Positions 39,501 to 51,879 of a stretch of DNA of 64,000 nt are shown here, piece after piece; within the stretch, counting starts at the first letter, position 1, and every line of letters begins with the position of its first letter. The stretch comes from Phymatolithon calcareum (lineage: Eukaryota; Rhodophyta; Florideophyceae; Hapalidiales). Both the position numbers and the translations under genes were made by a program. The notes beneath the pieces are model-generated. The model did no database searches and was not told the DNA's origin. It saw nothing but the letters and a program-made list of their open reading frames with translations. The DNA lies in NCBI GenBank assembly GCA_977006965.1, contig OZ345353.1, forward strand, positions 248,001-312,000, read 5' to 3'.

Positions 39501-40590
39501 TGAGGGCCGATATAGTTCGCGGGTGGTATCCTTATGCCGGTCATTTCCTCCCCAATGATGACAAGTGCTGAGTGCAATGTCAAAATCTCATCTCTTTGTT
39601 CTTCTGAGTCTGCAGTCTCTTCATCCTCCTCTCCCTGTTCGAGTACGATATCCTCCGTTCCACTCCCGTCATCAGAGTCACTGGCTTCTGGCGAAGGACT
39701 CCGAGTAACCAAAGCCATATTTGAATCTAGTTCATGTCCTTCTATTTGCTGGGTGCTGATACCTCGAGTCTGCTCATGGTCTCCACTGTCAGGTGTCTCT
39801 GGAGGCGAAGGATTTCGAGTAACCAGAGCCACATTTGAATCTGGTAATGATGGTTGATGTCCTTCCATGGGCTGGTTACTGATACCCCGAGTCTGCTCAT
39901 GGTCTGGACTGCCTGGACTGCCTGGTGTGTCTGGAGACTTTCTTTTTCGGCCACGCTTCTTCAACTCTCTGAGAGCGGATTTTTTTAGTTCGTAACGAGC
40001 GAACATCTTCTTCTAAAGCTGTCCCGTCCGCAGAAAATTGTGTTTCTGCCCACCGTTTTAGACGGTCTTTCTTGCAGGAAAGACTTCCCGCTGTATGGAG
40101 TCTCAAGGATCTCAAGCAATCCTCCAATGCTTTTCCAGGCCACATCCGGTCTTTCCGTTTAGAGACTTGTGGATCCGAAAATGATGTTGATGAAGATATA
40201 GAGATGGAACCCGTTCCTACCTGCACAACGAAGGAGCGCGGGGGCTCTTCAGAGCCATCCATCTTTGTGCTTCCCTTGCAGTGAACGTCCAATCCGAGAA
40301 CTTCTGAACTGCTTCCTTCCTGTGTACGTCACTCTCTACAGTATAGACCCAACAAAGCTTAATCATGCTCTGAAATAACATTCCTAAGACCCAAATGGTA
40401 CGACGAACGTAGATTAAAATGGTGCTGGGGCTCAGTAACAGCGATCAATACCCCGAAAGGCGGATTTTAAGACCCGAAATGGACTATCATTGAATTATTT
40501 TGACAATACAATCTGCAAAAAGTATCCACAAAATAAGAATGACCCAAACAGGACAGATTTGTCCAGAAATGGATGTGCAGTACGAGAGGG
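36555..40590 (-). mobile_element. Canonical piggyBac element D with TTAA duplications
   Basis: The 4036-bp element is bounded by CCCCCTCATACTGC at 36555 and, inverted, CCCTCTCGTACTGC at 40590, each next to TTAA. CCC-starting TIRs with TTAA duplications are the piggyBac hallmark. The transposase occupies 37938-40292 on the minus strand. The 1.37 kb between 36555 and 37930 is non-coding as far as I can see and contains a cluster of TGTAA repeats (37680-37830); it may include a later insertion. Confidence 0.8.
37938..40292 (-). pseudogene. PiggyBac transposase (DDE_Tnp_1_7), disrupted
   Basis: The N-terminal frame (40292-39897) shifts into a second frame (40006-39209). That frame holds a basic stretch KKRGRKRKSPDTPG and two imperfect tandem copies of a linker with DHEQTRGIS, ALVTR and SP(P/E). 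The core has FDEIMVPCKGR (38985-38955; first catalytic Asp), MDNYFTSLDLARILLLRDTR (38700-38755; second Asp), IVGTMRVNRVPKL, and CMGGVDLTDQLRSYY (38349-38395; conserved Asp). The C-terminus is a zinc motif CSFPGCRCRTRYACLDC...C. The stops and shifts noted include one near 38834. Motif order and spacing are full length, so this was an autonomous element. Confidence 0.88.
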
Positions 40591-40594
40591 TTAA

Positions 40595-41215
40595 GTTAAT
40601 CAAGTTTCACAGATAATGTGCTCAACCAAAAAATATACTTTTGGATATGCTGCTTAGCATTTACGAAATTCGAAGAGACGAACAGTGTAACGAACGACAG
40701 AGATCGGTGAATGTCTGAATCCAGAGGAGTTAAAGTCCAATCATGACTACTTACTGATCCGGTGAGAGACCTCGGGATTATGTTGGGGATCGCAAAACCG
40801 TCGTTGGCGCTTTTTCTTACTGGCTCCATTGTCTTCCACTTGTGCAGAAATGCCATATTGTTCTTGATAGAACGAGCTATGCCGGTCGTTCGGAAGTAAG
40901 TGGAGAGGGAGATGTTGCACAGACTATTATCAATTAGTGTCAGTATGGAATCTGCATTACAAGAAGAGTCAAGATGAATCTGTGATAATCAGTGTGAGTC
41001 AATACGAGCCATCAGCATGAGTCATCTACGCGATCTCCTGAATGCATATAAAATAGCACCGCCGCTTCTTACAAGAGAAGAAAAAGGGCAGACACACAAC
41101 CACATTGATCTCCCACTATACCGGCCAGTACATGATAATCTTAAGTATTAATTGTTCAGAAAGTGGTAGTACCGAGGCTGGTACGGAAACCTAAAGAATA
41201 GATACGCTCAAAGAA
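40595..41215. other. Gap between piggyBac D and a Copia fragment
   Basis: About 620 bp. A minus-strand frame at 40596-40856 shows no recognisable motif. I see no gene. Confidence 0.45.
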
Positions 41216-41219
41216 GCAA

Positions 41220-43230
41220 AATTAGGAATTCGTAAGTTTAATGGAAAGAGTATAGAGAGCTTTCATTTATGGAAGCCAAGAGTCCTGGTCGTATTGGCGC
41301 TCAAGAAGTGGAAGAGCATAGAGGTTGGACCTGTACCCGTTATTGCGGATGAGCCTATTGAGATTGAGGTAGCTGCATTAAAAGATTTAATGCTCGATAA
41401 AGCAAGGAATCTTCTTGTATTATAGTTGATCTTGGAAATAAGCCACTGAAGACCGTACGAATGATAGCTGATGATTGTGCTCAAATGTGGACAAAACTAG
41501 AATAGCATTACTCTGCCATGACTGCAACTAGAATTTGAACTTATCAGTGATGTGTACTGGAAAAAAGCTCGGAAATTCGGAAAAATGGCAGATAATATTG
41601 GAGATTTGGAAACAAGCGTCACGATGCTGTCAGTTGCAGGAATGCCCATTAATGTGCTCATAGACGTTTCAATTCTACTGTTCTCAATTGATTCACCCTC
41701 TTTTGTAAACAGTCCTGCTGCCATTTACTCAATACATGAGTCAAAGGCACCTTGGGAAACAGTTTCAGAATGGTTAATCGAAGAATGCTGTAGACACACA
41801 ATGTTGCACGAGAGTAATGAGCGACACTTACATTCTCAGTGATTTCATAACGACCCCTTGTGATTATTAGTCTAGAGTCAGTTCGTGCTCAACCCTTTTT
41901 ACAGGGTGTGCAATTTCTCGCCCCTGCTCTGTTTAAGGGGTGATCCTGATCCCATCTTAGACTGGAGCATCTGATCATCGCATGGAGAGATCACCCCGTT
42001 TCATGATAAGCCCAACCTTATCTTTTCATTCCCAGTTATTACTGCACTTCAAGCCTAGCCAAAAATCAACCGGAGAGCCAGGGTACAAGCAGCGACAAAT
42101 GTTAGAACTGCTGCATCTTCAAAAAATAAGAAGAATATATTCGTGTTTGCGTTGTGCAAGACATCCGGCCACGAATTTTGAAACAGTTTTTTAACAGTAA
42201 AAGCCCAAAATAGATGGGGTGAAGAAATTGCAGGTATAAAATTGATAACAAGAGGAATGAACGACCGATTATTACTGTGGCAAAGGTATCGATATTGACA
42301 GCAAGTGTACTTGGCACGAATTTTGTTTTGTTAAGGATAGTAGGGCGACTCATCACATGTGCCAAGAAGTAAGCGTTCTACAAAATCGTACTCCGGAAAC
42401 AGAATTCTGTGTTTAATTAGAAGAAAACAAGACTGTACAGTGCAGCCTGACCGGAGACGTCTACATCAACGTGGAGAATACGTCTGCGTATGACGAATCT
42501 GATGTTTGTCAAGGACCTTGGAATGAATCTCACTCTACGGGTACCTTAGGAGAACAGCAATGTGAACACCATGTGTTGGAACGGAAACTGTAGTATTTCC
42601 AGGAGTGATGAACGTATTATCCTCTGCTGTGACACAAACGGCTCGTATGGACTGTATGAGTTACATGCAAGAGTACCAACTAGAGGAAATGTTTCCAGCG
42701 TCAACATTAGTAAATGCAAAATTTCGATCTTGGCCGATGGCTTAGAATTATGGCACAACAGGCTAGGACATACCATAAAATATATACACAACACAGGTAC
42801 TCTCAAAGGCCTGGATCTAGAAGCAAGACTTGAAGAAATATATTGTGAAACTTGGTCAGAAGAGAAGAAATCACATGTTGCATACAGAGAACAACTCCTC
42901 ACAGGCAACACGTTTGTCGGAGATGTGATACTCTCTGATGTATGCGGTCTACTAAAGATAGCCAGATGGAAAAAGGCAAGATGCTTCGTAACCTTCATCC
43001 GTGGGAAATCACGGTACCCCAGTATTGAACTGCGGAGAACAAACGGTGAAGTTACTACTTACTTCAAGAATTTCAAAAATAAGTTTGAAAAATAAAATAA
43101 TATTTCAGTGAAACGACTTTATACCGAAAATGGCGGAGCAAACACTCTGACGACGAAATTATGTATATTATTTCAGAAAACCTAAAGAAAAAAGTTCAAA
43201 GAATTTAAAAATAAAATAGGTCCAGTGGTA
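41220..43230 (+). mobile_element. Ty1/copia retrotransposon fragment (gag to integrase)
   Basis: On the plus strand a degenerate gag-like start (KFNGKSIESFHLWKPRVLVVL, about 41235-41300) is followed by a protease-like region. At 42562-43095 an open frame carries the GAG-pre-integrase zinc motif region (LELWHNRLGH, then a Cys relic) and integrase (GDVILSDVCG, RCFVTFIRGKSRY). Integrase continues past the stop as VKRLYTENGGAN near 43107-43145. RT and RNase H are absent here. Many stops are present. A complementary 3' half of a copia element lies at 59270-60960. Confidence 0.75.
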
Positions 43231-44810
43231 GAAAAATATGAGATACGACCAGAGGTGTTAATCAATCGCAAAATGACAGAGAAATAGAGCCACAATATGG
43301 TTCTGAAGTTTGTGTGCCAAAAATTACTGGAAAATTGGACAGTAGAAGATGTATCATAACTCTATACTTGAGTCCAAATTTTTAATTGAGCTCAAATTTT
43401 ACGTTTTGAGTTTTCGCCTTAGGGATTTTTCTGCTCTTAGTGTGCTCTTTCTCTGTAAAGTAAAAAATTGAAAATCATTGAAATTTCGCTAGAAAATAAG
43501 AGCAACTCGTCCAGCGAAAAACAAAATAGGAAAAATTAATGTTTGGTTGGCGAACTCCTTGGTTCAGAGTGAGATAATTAACCCCAGTTGAGCCGTTTCA
43601 CAATACTTGTGAACGAAGGGCCATCGTTGGCACCTCTTTCTCACTAGAAAGAAGAAAATTTGAATGCGACAGTGGCACACTTCTCAAAATTCCAATGCAA
43701 CTTAAATCAAGGTGCGAATTACGTCACAAGCGAACTACCGGGCAGTGCGGCTCGGCCGGAAAGTTGACAGGCGCGCGCCGGCCGGCCTTAAATCAAGTTA
43801 CTTGTCAGTAAACTATCGATGTTTTTCCTCGCCTGTGCTCACAAAATGCTTTGTAGAATTGCACGGCGATGGAATTGGAAAGACTTGGAGCCGTCTCGTG
43901 GAAGAGATAGCATCATTTCCTGACCGTTACATCCCGAGTTTGATGCGGTTATGTCAGCGAGTTTGAACACGAACGCGCGGACGGACCAGTTCGGCACAGA
44001 CATTGCAACTGGGGGAAGAAGTCCTCACGTTAACGACGCACGGAGATTGATCAGGCGCGGGATACTAGTCAGTCAATACTGCTGCTGTCTAGTTGTGAAG
44101 ATTTTCGGATAACGTACGAGCCCAATTTTTGATTATTGCAAGAGGAGTGTATTTATAGCTATGGTCAAAATAAGTGTTTGTCTTGTTTGACGATGTCAGG
44201 ATGTTCAATGTGGAATTCGCACAGCTAAGTGACAGTCATGGCTCAGCGGATATTGTGATAAGGCAGTGGACAAGAGGAAGATGATCTACAGTTTGCGATG
44301 GATGCTGATGGATGGTGCGTGTAATAATGGACAGGCACTGATGCTGCCTTAACAAAAGTGCGGATTTGATGCGAAGGTACGATGCACTTTTTGGATTGTT
44401 GCCGACGTGGTGTATTCGAGGCTCTGGCGTCAATATGATCTCTGAAAAACTGTTTTTGTTGTGTTTGAGGACGTCAGAAAAGGGACGTCACACAGTCCGG
44501 TGCCGAGTTTTTGACATATTGCAGTCACAGAACTAGACTGTGCACAGGCTGAAAGTGAGGAACGGTAATATGTTACTAAAGGTTCTGATCAGAGCTGATG
44601 TGACTTGTTCTGACAGTGTTTAATTCATTCGTTGTATGGCGTGCGGGGAATCGCGTTTTCGACACATTTAGAGGAAAGGTAAAGAACAGAGCCCTTCGCA
44701 TTGAAAAGAGGAAAGTGTTGATGCATAATAGGCAATTCATTTTCGTTTTCCGCGGTGCCACATGAAGCATCGAATTCGCCTTGAGGGACTCAAACGTAAC
44801 GAGCGCGACA
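43231..44810. other. Non-coding stretch before element A3
   Basis: About 1.6 kb. An 84-codon plus-strand frame at 43712-43966 has no motif. I see no repeat termini. Confidence 0.45.
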
Positions 44811-44814
44811 CTAG
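44811..44814. repeat. CTAG duplication, left copy, of element A3
   Basis: CTAG abuts TGTCTATTTTACG. The right flank at 47279-47282 is ATAG, one mismatch from CTAG. Confidence 0.6.
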
Positions 44815-47278
44815 TGTCTATTTTACGAACCCCCTCAATTGAGGGGCGATTTGAATGCTCAAAAAAGTTTATAAAAAGAATGCGGAACGGATCTTTCGCG
44901 CCATAATCGGAAAGGCGGGATTATGTTCTAGATGAGAAGTGTCCCAACTTTTACCTTAATATCGCGTCGTTCGGCTGTAGGAACGAATATATACTGGTGA
45001 CTCAGAAAAACTAAATTCGTTATGTTACGCGAAAAAGACCCGCGCCGAGTGGTCGGTGCATCAGTTCACGCCAATAAAACATCGTTAATAAGTCTCGCAG
45101 AGTACTGCAGACTATATGGAACCCTTTCCAAGTCAAAAAAGGTGAGCAGAACGGTTCAGGAGGTACTTGTCGAAGGTCACGCGAGCATTTCACTTTGTAT
45201 AAAATGGGTTCTAGTTCGGCATCCTGTTAAGAAGACTACGATTAAGACAGTCAAGATTGTCAACGTCAAGGCAGGCAACGCTGACCATGAATTTTCAGAT
45301 GCTCACGAGCCTGAACCAAGCCAACACCGGCAAAGCGCGGGACCGACATGGATTGTTTACAGTACTCGTCTTCGCCGATCTTCATCGCGAAACGCTGGTT
45401 CATTGTCCATAGTCGCAACCAGAACTTCCCCCGAAGCTCGCATAAGGCTCGATACAAGCTTCAGAAGCTCTGAACGCCCTCTTTACGGCTCTTTCGCGTA
45501 CGCGCTGCAAGGATCTTGGGATCAGGCCTCGCGAGAAGAACATGATGTCGTCACGCCCGACCGCGAACCGAAACTATCGCTCATGAAGTGCCGTGGTATG
45601 AGCGCCAAGTTCTATGTACGATAGGGGGACGGGTGCCCGTTAGTTTTGGAGAGTTTGCACTCCAAACGGGGATTTCATATCCGAAAATGGTTGTATTGGA
45701 CACCATAAGCCGTATGATTTCTTTATGGCGATGCATTCTCTACGTCACCGTTGAAAAAATGTTGCGTGGACGTCTATAATTGTCCTGATGACAAGGTTTG
45801 AGTTCGACTCGAAGGGCGATTTATGGAAGACTACAAGGGTGAACAAGTAGATACCCGCTCCTTCTTTTTTAAGCGCTGGGATGACAAGAGAACGGTTCAC
45901 CGAATATCTCCGGTGCATTTCATTCAGCATACAACGAAGTGAAGAAGGCAACATATCGTCGGCGCAGTTCCACTGGATGCTTGTTCAAGGTTTTGCCGAT
46001 GCTATCAAGGACCTCAGAAAGCGCACTGTGTCTTCGTCGGACCTCATCTGTGTCGATGAGACGATATCGCGTTGGTATGGCAAGGGAGGTCATTAGATCG
46101 AAATAGGGTTGCCTCAATACATCTCCATTGACCGCAAGCCTGAGAACGGTTGCGAGATTCAGAATTTGGCCTGCGGAATAAGTGGAATAATGCTTCATCT
46201 CGAGCTGGTGACAACTCTAGAAGACGCGAAGAAAAGAGATTTCGAAGGGGACACGAACCACGCTACAGCAGTTTAGCCGTCTCGCAGCAGTATACTCCGG
46301 CACAAAACGAATTGTATGTGCGGATTCCTACTTTGCGAGCGTTGAATCTGCAGACGTGCTTCTTAGATTGGGCCTAAAGTTCACTGGTGTTATAAAGACG
46401 GCGACGAAGAAGTATGACATGGAATATCTGTCAAGAATGGAGCTCGGTGAAAGGGGTCAATTTGTTTCTATGGTGCTAAAATCTTCACTGGCGAACCGTC
46501 AATGATGGCAGTAGTGTCGGTTGACCGTGGTCGCCTATATTTCATTTCGAATACCTGAACCACTATGCAAGGGAAACCGTACAGTCGTGTGCTTTGATGT
46601 CAGCTCAAAGACGGTGCTTCAAGTGTTGAGCTTTCAGTCCCTCAGCCTGAAGTATGCGAGACATACTATTCGGCCAGCGCTCAAATCGAAAAGCATAACC
46701 GGTGCCGTCAAGAGAGTTTGTACATGGAGAAGAAAGTCCGCACCCAAGATTGGTCATTTCGTATTAACACATCTCTACTGCCGTTTGCGTGGTTTACAGC
46801 TTGCTTTTATTCTCTGGTGCTCATCCAGAAGGTCAGAAGCACATGAGACAGCGATGATATTATGAAGTGCTGGCCGAGCAACTTATCGAAAACACATTCG
46901 ATTCGCGAAACACTCGTCGACGTTAAGTCAGTCCAAAACGTGCATTGGCCTCCGGAAGCGGTGTTAGAGCCCACTTAACTCCCACGGGAAAGAGAAGGAA
47001 GAGTGTAAATTGCATGATGACTACCTTTGCAGTGCAAAACAAATGCAGACTGTGCAAAATCAAGAAGACGACGCTTGTGTCTTCATCATGTAATAGGCTT
47101 GATGGTGCCGCAATATACATTTGTGGCACTTCTACTGGTAGACACTGTTTCGCTAAGCATGTTGAAGACATCAATGAGCTTAACGCCTTAGACGTGCCCG
47201 ATAGCGAGAAACATTCATGAGCAAAAAAGTAAATGAATCTCGTCCCTCAATTCAGGGAAAATTTCCGTAAAATAGACA
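44815..47278 (+). mobile_element. PiggyBac-like element A3
   Basis: The 2464-bp element has TIRs TGTCTATTTTACG...CGTAAAATAGACA and subterminal palindromes (CCCCTCAATTGAGGGG at 44831-44846; CCCTCAATTCAGGG at 47244-47257). It is the only copy of family A without insertions, and it supplies the empty site for the MITE in A1 and the reference for A2. Confidence 0.8.
44920..47220 (+). pseudogene. DDE_Tnp_1_7-type transposase of element A3, disrupted
   Basis: The conserved core is RERFTEYLRCISFSI (45887-45930), then LICVDETISRWYGKGGH (46045-46096) with the first catalytic Asp, IGLPQYISIDRKPENGCEI (46103-46160) and LGLKFTGVIKTATKKYDMEY (46370-46430). The C-terminus holds a zinc motif CRLCKIKK...YICGTSTGRHCFAKH (47040-47165). 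These are the order and residues of piggyBac transposases. Numerous frameshifts and stops (for example after GGH at 46096) rule out a functional product. Confidence 0.78.
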
Positions 47279-47282
47279 ATAG

Positions 47283-49000
47283 CGGAAACCGAATCTGTCC
47301 ACGGGAGCTCGCAAGGACGTGAACGCGGTTCCCTCGCGTATAACGGCAGGAGCTTTCTTTGCTTCGTAGGGATCGTGCATGTTACTTCCGTATGCTTCAA
47401 AGAAACGGACTGTTAGCTGGTGCACTGTTCCGTTCCCGTCTCTGTGCACTTTGTCTATCTTTGCATTCTAAAAGATTGCTGTGCTGTTGTCCGGACGAAT
47501 GGCCACCATTTGTCCTGACACGTAGTTGTAATTAAGATTAAAATCCATGGAGTCCATAGAAAACGTCTCTGTATCGGAATCTTCGTCACGCCCTTTGCTC
47601 GCGGCATTGAAATCACATTCAACTCAATGGAATTTGAGAGCGGCCAGTGGAAGATGTCTTCTCGTGGCGTGAAAACTCTTTTTCGCATCGCATAGAGCTC
47701 ATCTAGAACTTCCTGGTTCGCAATATTATCTACTGCAGAATCAGTCGCTTTATGACGTTCGGTTCGTTCGTAAGTTTCTTTGTCGTCGTGGCCGGGGTCT
47801 TGGCCAAATCAGGTGTCAACCGAGTAAACGTGCGGCCATTTAGGAAGGGACTACACTTGTCCACTGCATTAACATTTTGCCAAGCACTCTGGAGCAAACC
47901 TCTCAATATCGTTTCGAGGCTGAGAAGTTGAAAGCGTGAACATGAAGTATTGCAAACCCGTCCATTCCGTAAGATTGTTTAAGCACAGTTAATTATCATA
48001 TAGCTTGCTGAAATTGGCTTCGCATCTCTTTTACGGTCGGACTCGGAGTGTATGACTTGGTCATTTCATCCGCACGCTGTGTGATTTTCAAGGCTCCATG
48101 AGCTCTGAGATGCACAGAGGCTGGTAAAGCTCCGCGCCGAGATGTCTCTGTGAGAAATCGGTGAATTGTTTCGACAATATGATTCGCCCCGGTCTCGTGC
48201 TCCTCCGTCATGAGGATCAGTTTGATGTTCGGAACGGTCAAATGCTTCTTGAGGCCGTCGAACATTTATTACCTCTCCTCTGAGATTTGTTGTGTTGTAG
48301 AAAAGGTGCGGCAAACCAAAAGCGGACTAATCAGCTCCATCGATAATGATCGAACAGTACTTGCTTGGGTTTCTAATCGCTAACGTCCGTTTGCACGCAT
48401 AGTCTTCGCGCTCCTGACCTAGGAAGAATATGTACTTGCTTTCGCTGCTTTAGGGAATGTGCTTGGGCCTCGTTGAGACCTAATTTTGCGGGCTGCGCGG
48501 GATAGAACTCGCAGTCAAAGCACTTTGAAAAATGATGAATCTTTCGGACATTAATATCTGAAGCACTCTCCTTCCACACAAGGAAGAAATAGGAAAGTGA
48601 GACTGATGGTATTAGGCACGTGGCAGGTTTATTCGTAACGTAGTTTCGACGCATTTCTTCATAGACCTCTGACTATAGGTGGTATGGTAGGTGGATCTCG
48701 TTCGAGACGACCATGAAGCCGCCGACGAGATTTCGAAGTCTGCGGAGGAACACGACGACCTCTTACTTTCGTGAATCAGTGGGCCCGTCATAGGGGACAA
48801 TAGTAACACGGGATGAAGATCGAACGGCGGAGGTCTTTTTGACAGCGGAAGTAGTGCTCGTTGAGAAAGAAGGGCCTTAATTATAAAACTGGTACAGACA
48901 CGCTTCCCGTTAAAGAGGAAGGACCTGTGTTGAAGAAACGACTTGAGTGCTAGTTTGTGCTCCACCCCAGGCATGAAGAGGTACTTCCGGCGAAGTCAAC
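47283..49000 (-). pseudogene. Unclassified transposase-like protein, degenerate
   Basis: On the minus strand from about 48970 downward the remnants include SDINVRKIHHFSKCFDCEFY (48500-48560), GLPHLFYNTTNLRGEV (48265-48320) and LMTEEHETGANHIVETIHRF (48155-48215). I recall the pattern FSKC..C, then GLPH, then TEEHETGANHI..E, then a DN/ENKNR site, from a widespread eukaryotic transposon-associated family (I think DUF7869-type). The expected DN..ENKNR site has degenerated here (LRAHGALKITQRADEM). Stops and frameshifts are common. The family name is from memory and needs a profile search. Confidence 0.5.
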
Positions 49001-49216
49001 CCGAACTGAAAGGATTAAACTCTCCACCCGCATCTTGCAAGGGGCGCTTGTGCAATTCCGACTTATAGCGGCCATTGCTACTGCCCGTTAGGGCAGAAAC
49101 GGTTAGAGAACGTCTACCGGTTGACCTAAAAGTGGAAGATTCGTGGACGGTGCTCATAAAGCATTTCTATTGGAAGACAATTGGCTATCCTATTCCGCCA
49201 AATGGTCAAATCAAAT

Positions 49217-49249
49217 GCTATCCCAGATGTGGATAGCATCTGGGATAGC
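49217..49249. repeat. 13-bp hairpin with 7-nt loop
   Basis: GCTATCCCAGATG (49217-49229) pairs exactly with CATCTGGGATAGC (49237-49249). It lies 230 bp upstream of the Harbinger ORF1 and could be a subterminal structure of that element. Confidence 0.65.
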
Positions 49250-49476
49250 CGTTTGTCCTTTTGGCTACGTAGCACCCAAAAGCGCGAAATTTATTTACGT
49301 ACAGCAAACTTCTAGCGTTGGCCCGAATCTCAGCAATTCGGTCGCGTGCAATAGCGTGAATCGCCGAGATTCTAGCGGAATATGCAGATTCGGGAAAAGC
49401 GCACTCGCGCGCCGCTTGGAAAAATGACAACGACGCATTCAGCACCCCACACACGAGCGCTCAGGGCAACGCAAGC

Positions 49477-50431
49477 ATGGTTGGGCGAGGCGCTTGCTTC
49501 ACGCCGGAGGAAGATGCTGCTCTCGCACGTTGCTGGGTGGCCGCTTCTTCTCTTCATGACGAGCAGAACGCAGTAGAATTCTGGGCAAGGGTGGCTGCTG
49601 CGTTCTCACAGCATCCTGAGGCAGTCGAAACGATTCGCACGGCGAACAGTTTGCAGTCGCGGTGGACCACGCTGCAAAAATCAGTACAAAAATACCTCGC
49701 AGCCGAACGCTTCTACCTAAGCAAGCCTGTTTCGGGTGAGACAAGCGAAGATTCTCGCGCGAACATAATGCGTCTCTACAGACGAAATACAAAAACGCGA
49801 GACAGAGAGGGGGAATGGCGCGATGGCGCCGTCCTGCGCTCGATGGGTGCCGTTGACATTCTGCGAAAGTGCCCGAAGTTCGGGGGAACAACTGGATCTA
49901 CTGTTACTCGGTCACCGGAAAAGGGGAAGGGAGGATTCTGCAGGCGTGACTGCCGCACTACTGTCAACGCAAACGTCTTTTGCCGTCAGCGACGACGACG
50001 GAACTACAGCCGACGACCGAAATGACAGCGCATCGTCGACAACAGGGTTCGTCAGGGCCAAGCGCCCCGTAGGAATTAAAAAGGTGAAACGCTTGAACTA
50101 TGCCGCCAACGTCAAGACAAAGGATTCGGGGCTTGCCGCCATCGCCAAAGCAATGGACAGCAAAGTGGCACTTCGTCGACAAGAATTGCGGTTCAATTGT
50201 ATCAGTGCGCTGCCAAACGGGCCTACTAAAAGCAAGCTTCTACTAGAATTTTTGGATTCGGAAGTGTTCCAGGGGACAAAAAGCAGATCTATTGAAAGTG
50301 GAAGCGCATCGAGGGCCGAAAATGAAACCGAACTACTTCTAGATACCATGTACTCTCGAAATGACGACGAAGATGGAACTGAGTCGCAGCGGTGTGCGGT
50401 AACAAATCTTGTTTGTGAGAACAGAGAGTAG
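49477..50431 (+). pseudogene. PIF/Harbinger Myb-like ORF1 protein, one frameshift
   Basis: The ATG at 49477 opens a Myb/SANT-like domain: FTPEEDAALARCWVAAS, EFWARVAAAF, LQSRWTTLQKSVQKYLAAE, then a C-terminal helix DILRKCPKFG. The frame shifts between about 49870 and 50025 into a second frame that supplies RPVGIKKVKRLNYA and a coiled-coil-like Ala/Arg-rich segment to 50431. This is the DNA-binding partner protein found beside transposase in PIF/Harbinger elements. It faces the transposase tail to tail, with 22 bp between the two stop codons. With a single lesion the copy is young. Confidence 0.82.
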
Positions 50432-50453
50432 TGATTTAGTAAACTATGGACGT

Positions 50454-51815
50454 CTATAAAATATTTTGGTTGCCCGTTGTAGACCAGACATGGTCTTCGA
50501 CAGCCACTCGGAGCACCCTGTGTGCTTCGGGATTCCAAATCGCATCTTGAAAACCCATTAATTCCTGAAACCACGTTAACGTTTGAGTGTCCGTGTTTGT
50601 CTCTTCAACTATACTGCTTTGGCTGCCATCACCAACCTCATCATCGCCCTCTCTAGGTTCATAAAACTCTTCTATTATTTCTTGCGAGCTCACCACAACA
50701 CCGTTCGCATCTGTTTCTTCGTCCAGCTCACCCATAATGCGCAGACTCACAAGCATGTTGTGCAAAATGACGCAGACATACATAACGTCAATGAGTTGGT
50801 CGACGCTCCACGAATGCAACTCGTGCCGGAGTATTAAGAAGCGGCCCTGCAAGACACCGAACAGCCGCTCCACGTCTTTGCGCGTCCCCTCCTGCGCTTT
50901 CGTCATAGCCTGCTCCTTTTCGGTTGTGGTCGCATGGTTTGGTTTGACATATACAGCCCACTCGGGGTAAATGCCGTCGGTCAAAAATTACGAAGACCAG
51001 TCACGCAGTATTCCTGCTAGCACGTAACCGCGAGAAAGCTTTAGACTGCGCTCTCCGCGCAGAATCGACAGTAGGAGTGGGCTGTTCTCAGCAACCGTAA
51101 TGTCATTGTTGGTGTCCGGACGTCATACGAAAATGTGCCAGCAGTAAAGATCGCTATCGCACCACGCCTCAACTTGCACTGTAGCCAGCTTGCTCGACTT
51201 TGGATCGTGGTACTGGCCCTTCCAAGCCTTTGGACAGTTTTTCCACGCGAGATGCATGAAATCAAGTGCACTTTTGCACCACGGAAAATGGCGCACAGCG
51301 TAGCGGCTTTCGATGGCACTCAATTCGCTCGGCGATTGTACGCGGTTGAGAAACTGTTTCCCATAGCACTTTATCATGGCCCGTAAGAATGTGCGGAACG
51401 GTTGCCGCATCGACTCAACGCTCATGTGTGCTTGGTCATCCAAGGAGCTGAAAGATCGACCATCGGCAAGACGACGAAGAGCGGACAGATTCTTTTGCTA
51501 TGTGTGTGCTCCTGCACGACCCGAGGCATCAATGCGTTGCAGAAAGTCGGGCTCACAGGCAGGGAGATCTCGCTCAATGCGTCGATACAGCTTTAGCGGA
51601 ATTCGAAAGCGACGACGAAAGTGCGATACGGGATATGTCGGAGTGACACACAGGTCGTCACGCCACCACGAACACGTACCGCGACGGATATTTCCTCTAC
51701 TGCCTTTGACTCGACCTTTCCATCTTCCACCATCGGCGCTTTCTTCCGCAGCTTCATGTGCACTGTACACGGCAGCCAAGACTATCATGTCGTCTTCAGA
51801 TGAGCTCGAAGACAT
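50454..51815 (-). pseudogene. PIF/Harbinger transposase (DDE_Tnp_4/plant-transposon type), nearly intact
   Basis: It starts at the ATG at 51815 with a Ser/Asp-rich leader, then an N-terminal helix region FRRRFRIPLKLYRRIERDL. After a frameshift near 51495 the core reads SALDFMHLAWKNCPKAWKGQY (51230-51290; first Asp, the pattern D..H..WKNCP). It continues VEAWCDSDLYCWH, then TNNDITVAENSPLL (51085-51120; second Asp), YVLAGILRDWS, LTDGIYPEWAVYVKP, and QEGTRKDVERLFGVLQGRF (50850-50910; catalytic Glu). ILHNMLV follows. One in-frame stop lies between WS and LTDG, near 50985. The DDE triad is complete. Together with ORF1 it defines an element of about 2.5-3 kb whose TIRs I could not locate. Confidence 0.87.
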
Positions 51816-51879
51816 GGCTGGACTCGTGCAATCAATCTCCGCCTATGTCCCTCAATTTTATCTAAAATTCATGTGACAA

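Noticed and set aside
43712-43966. Possible small gene
   Set aside because: 84 codons without motif, between transposon fragments.
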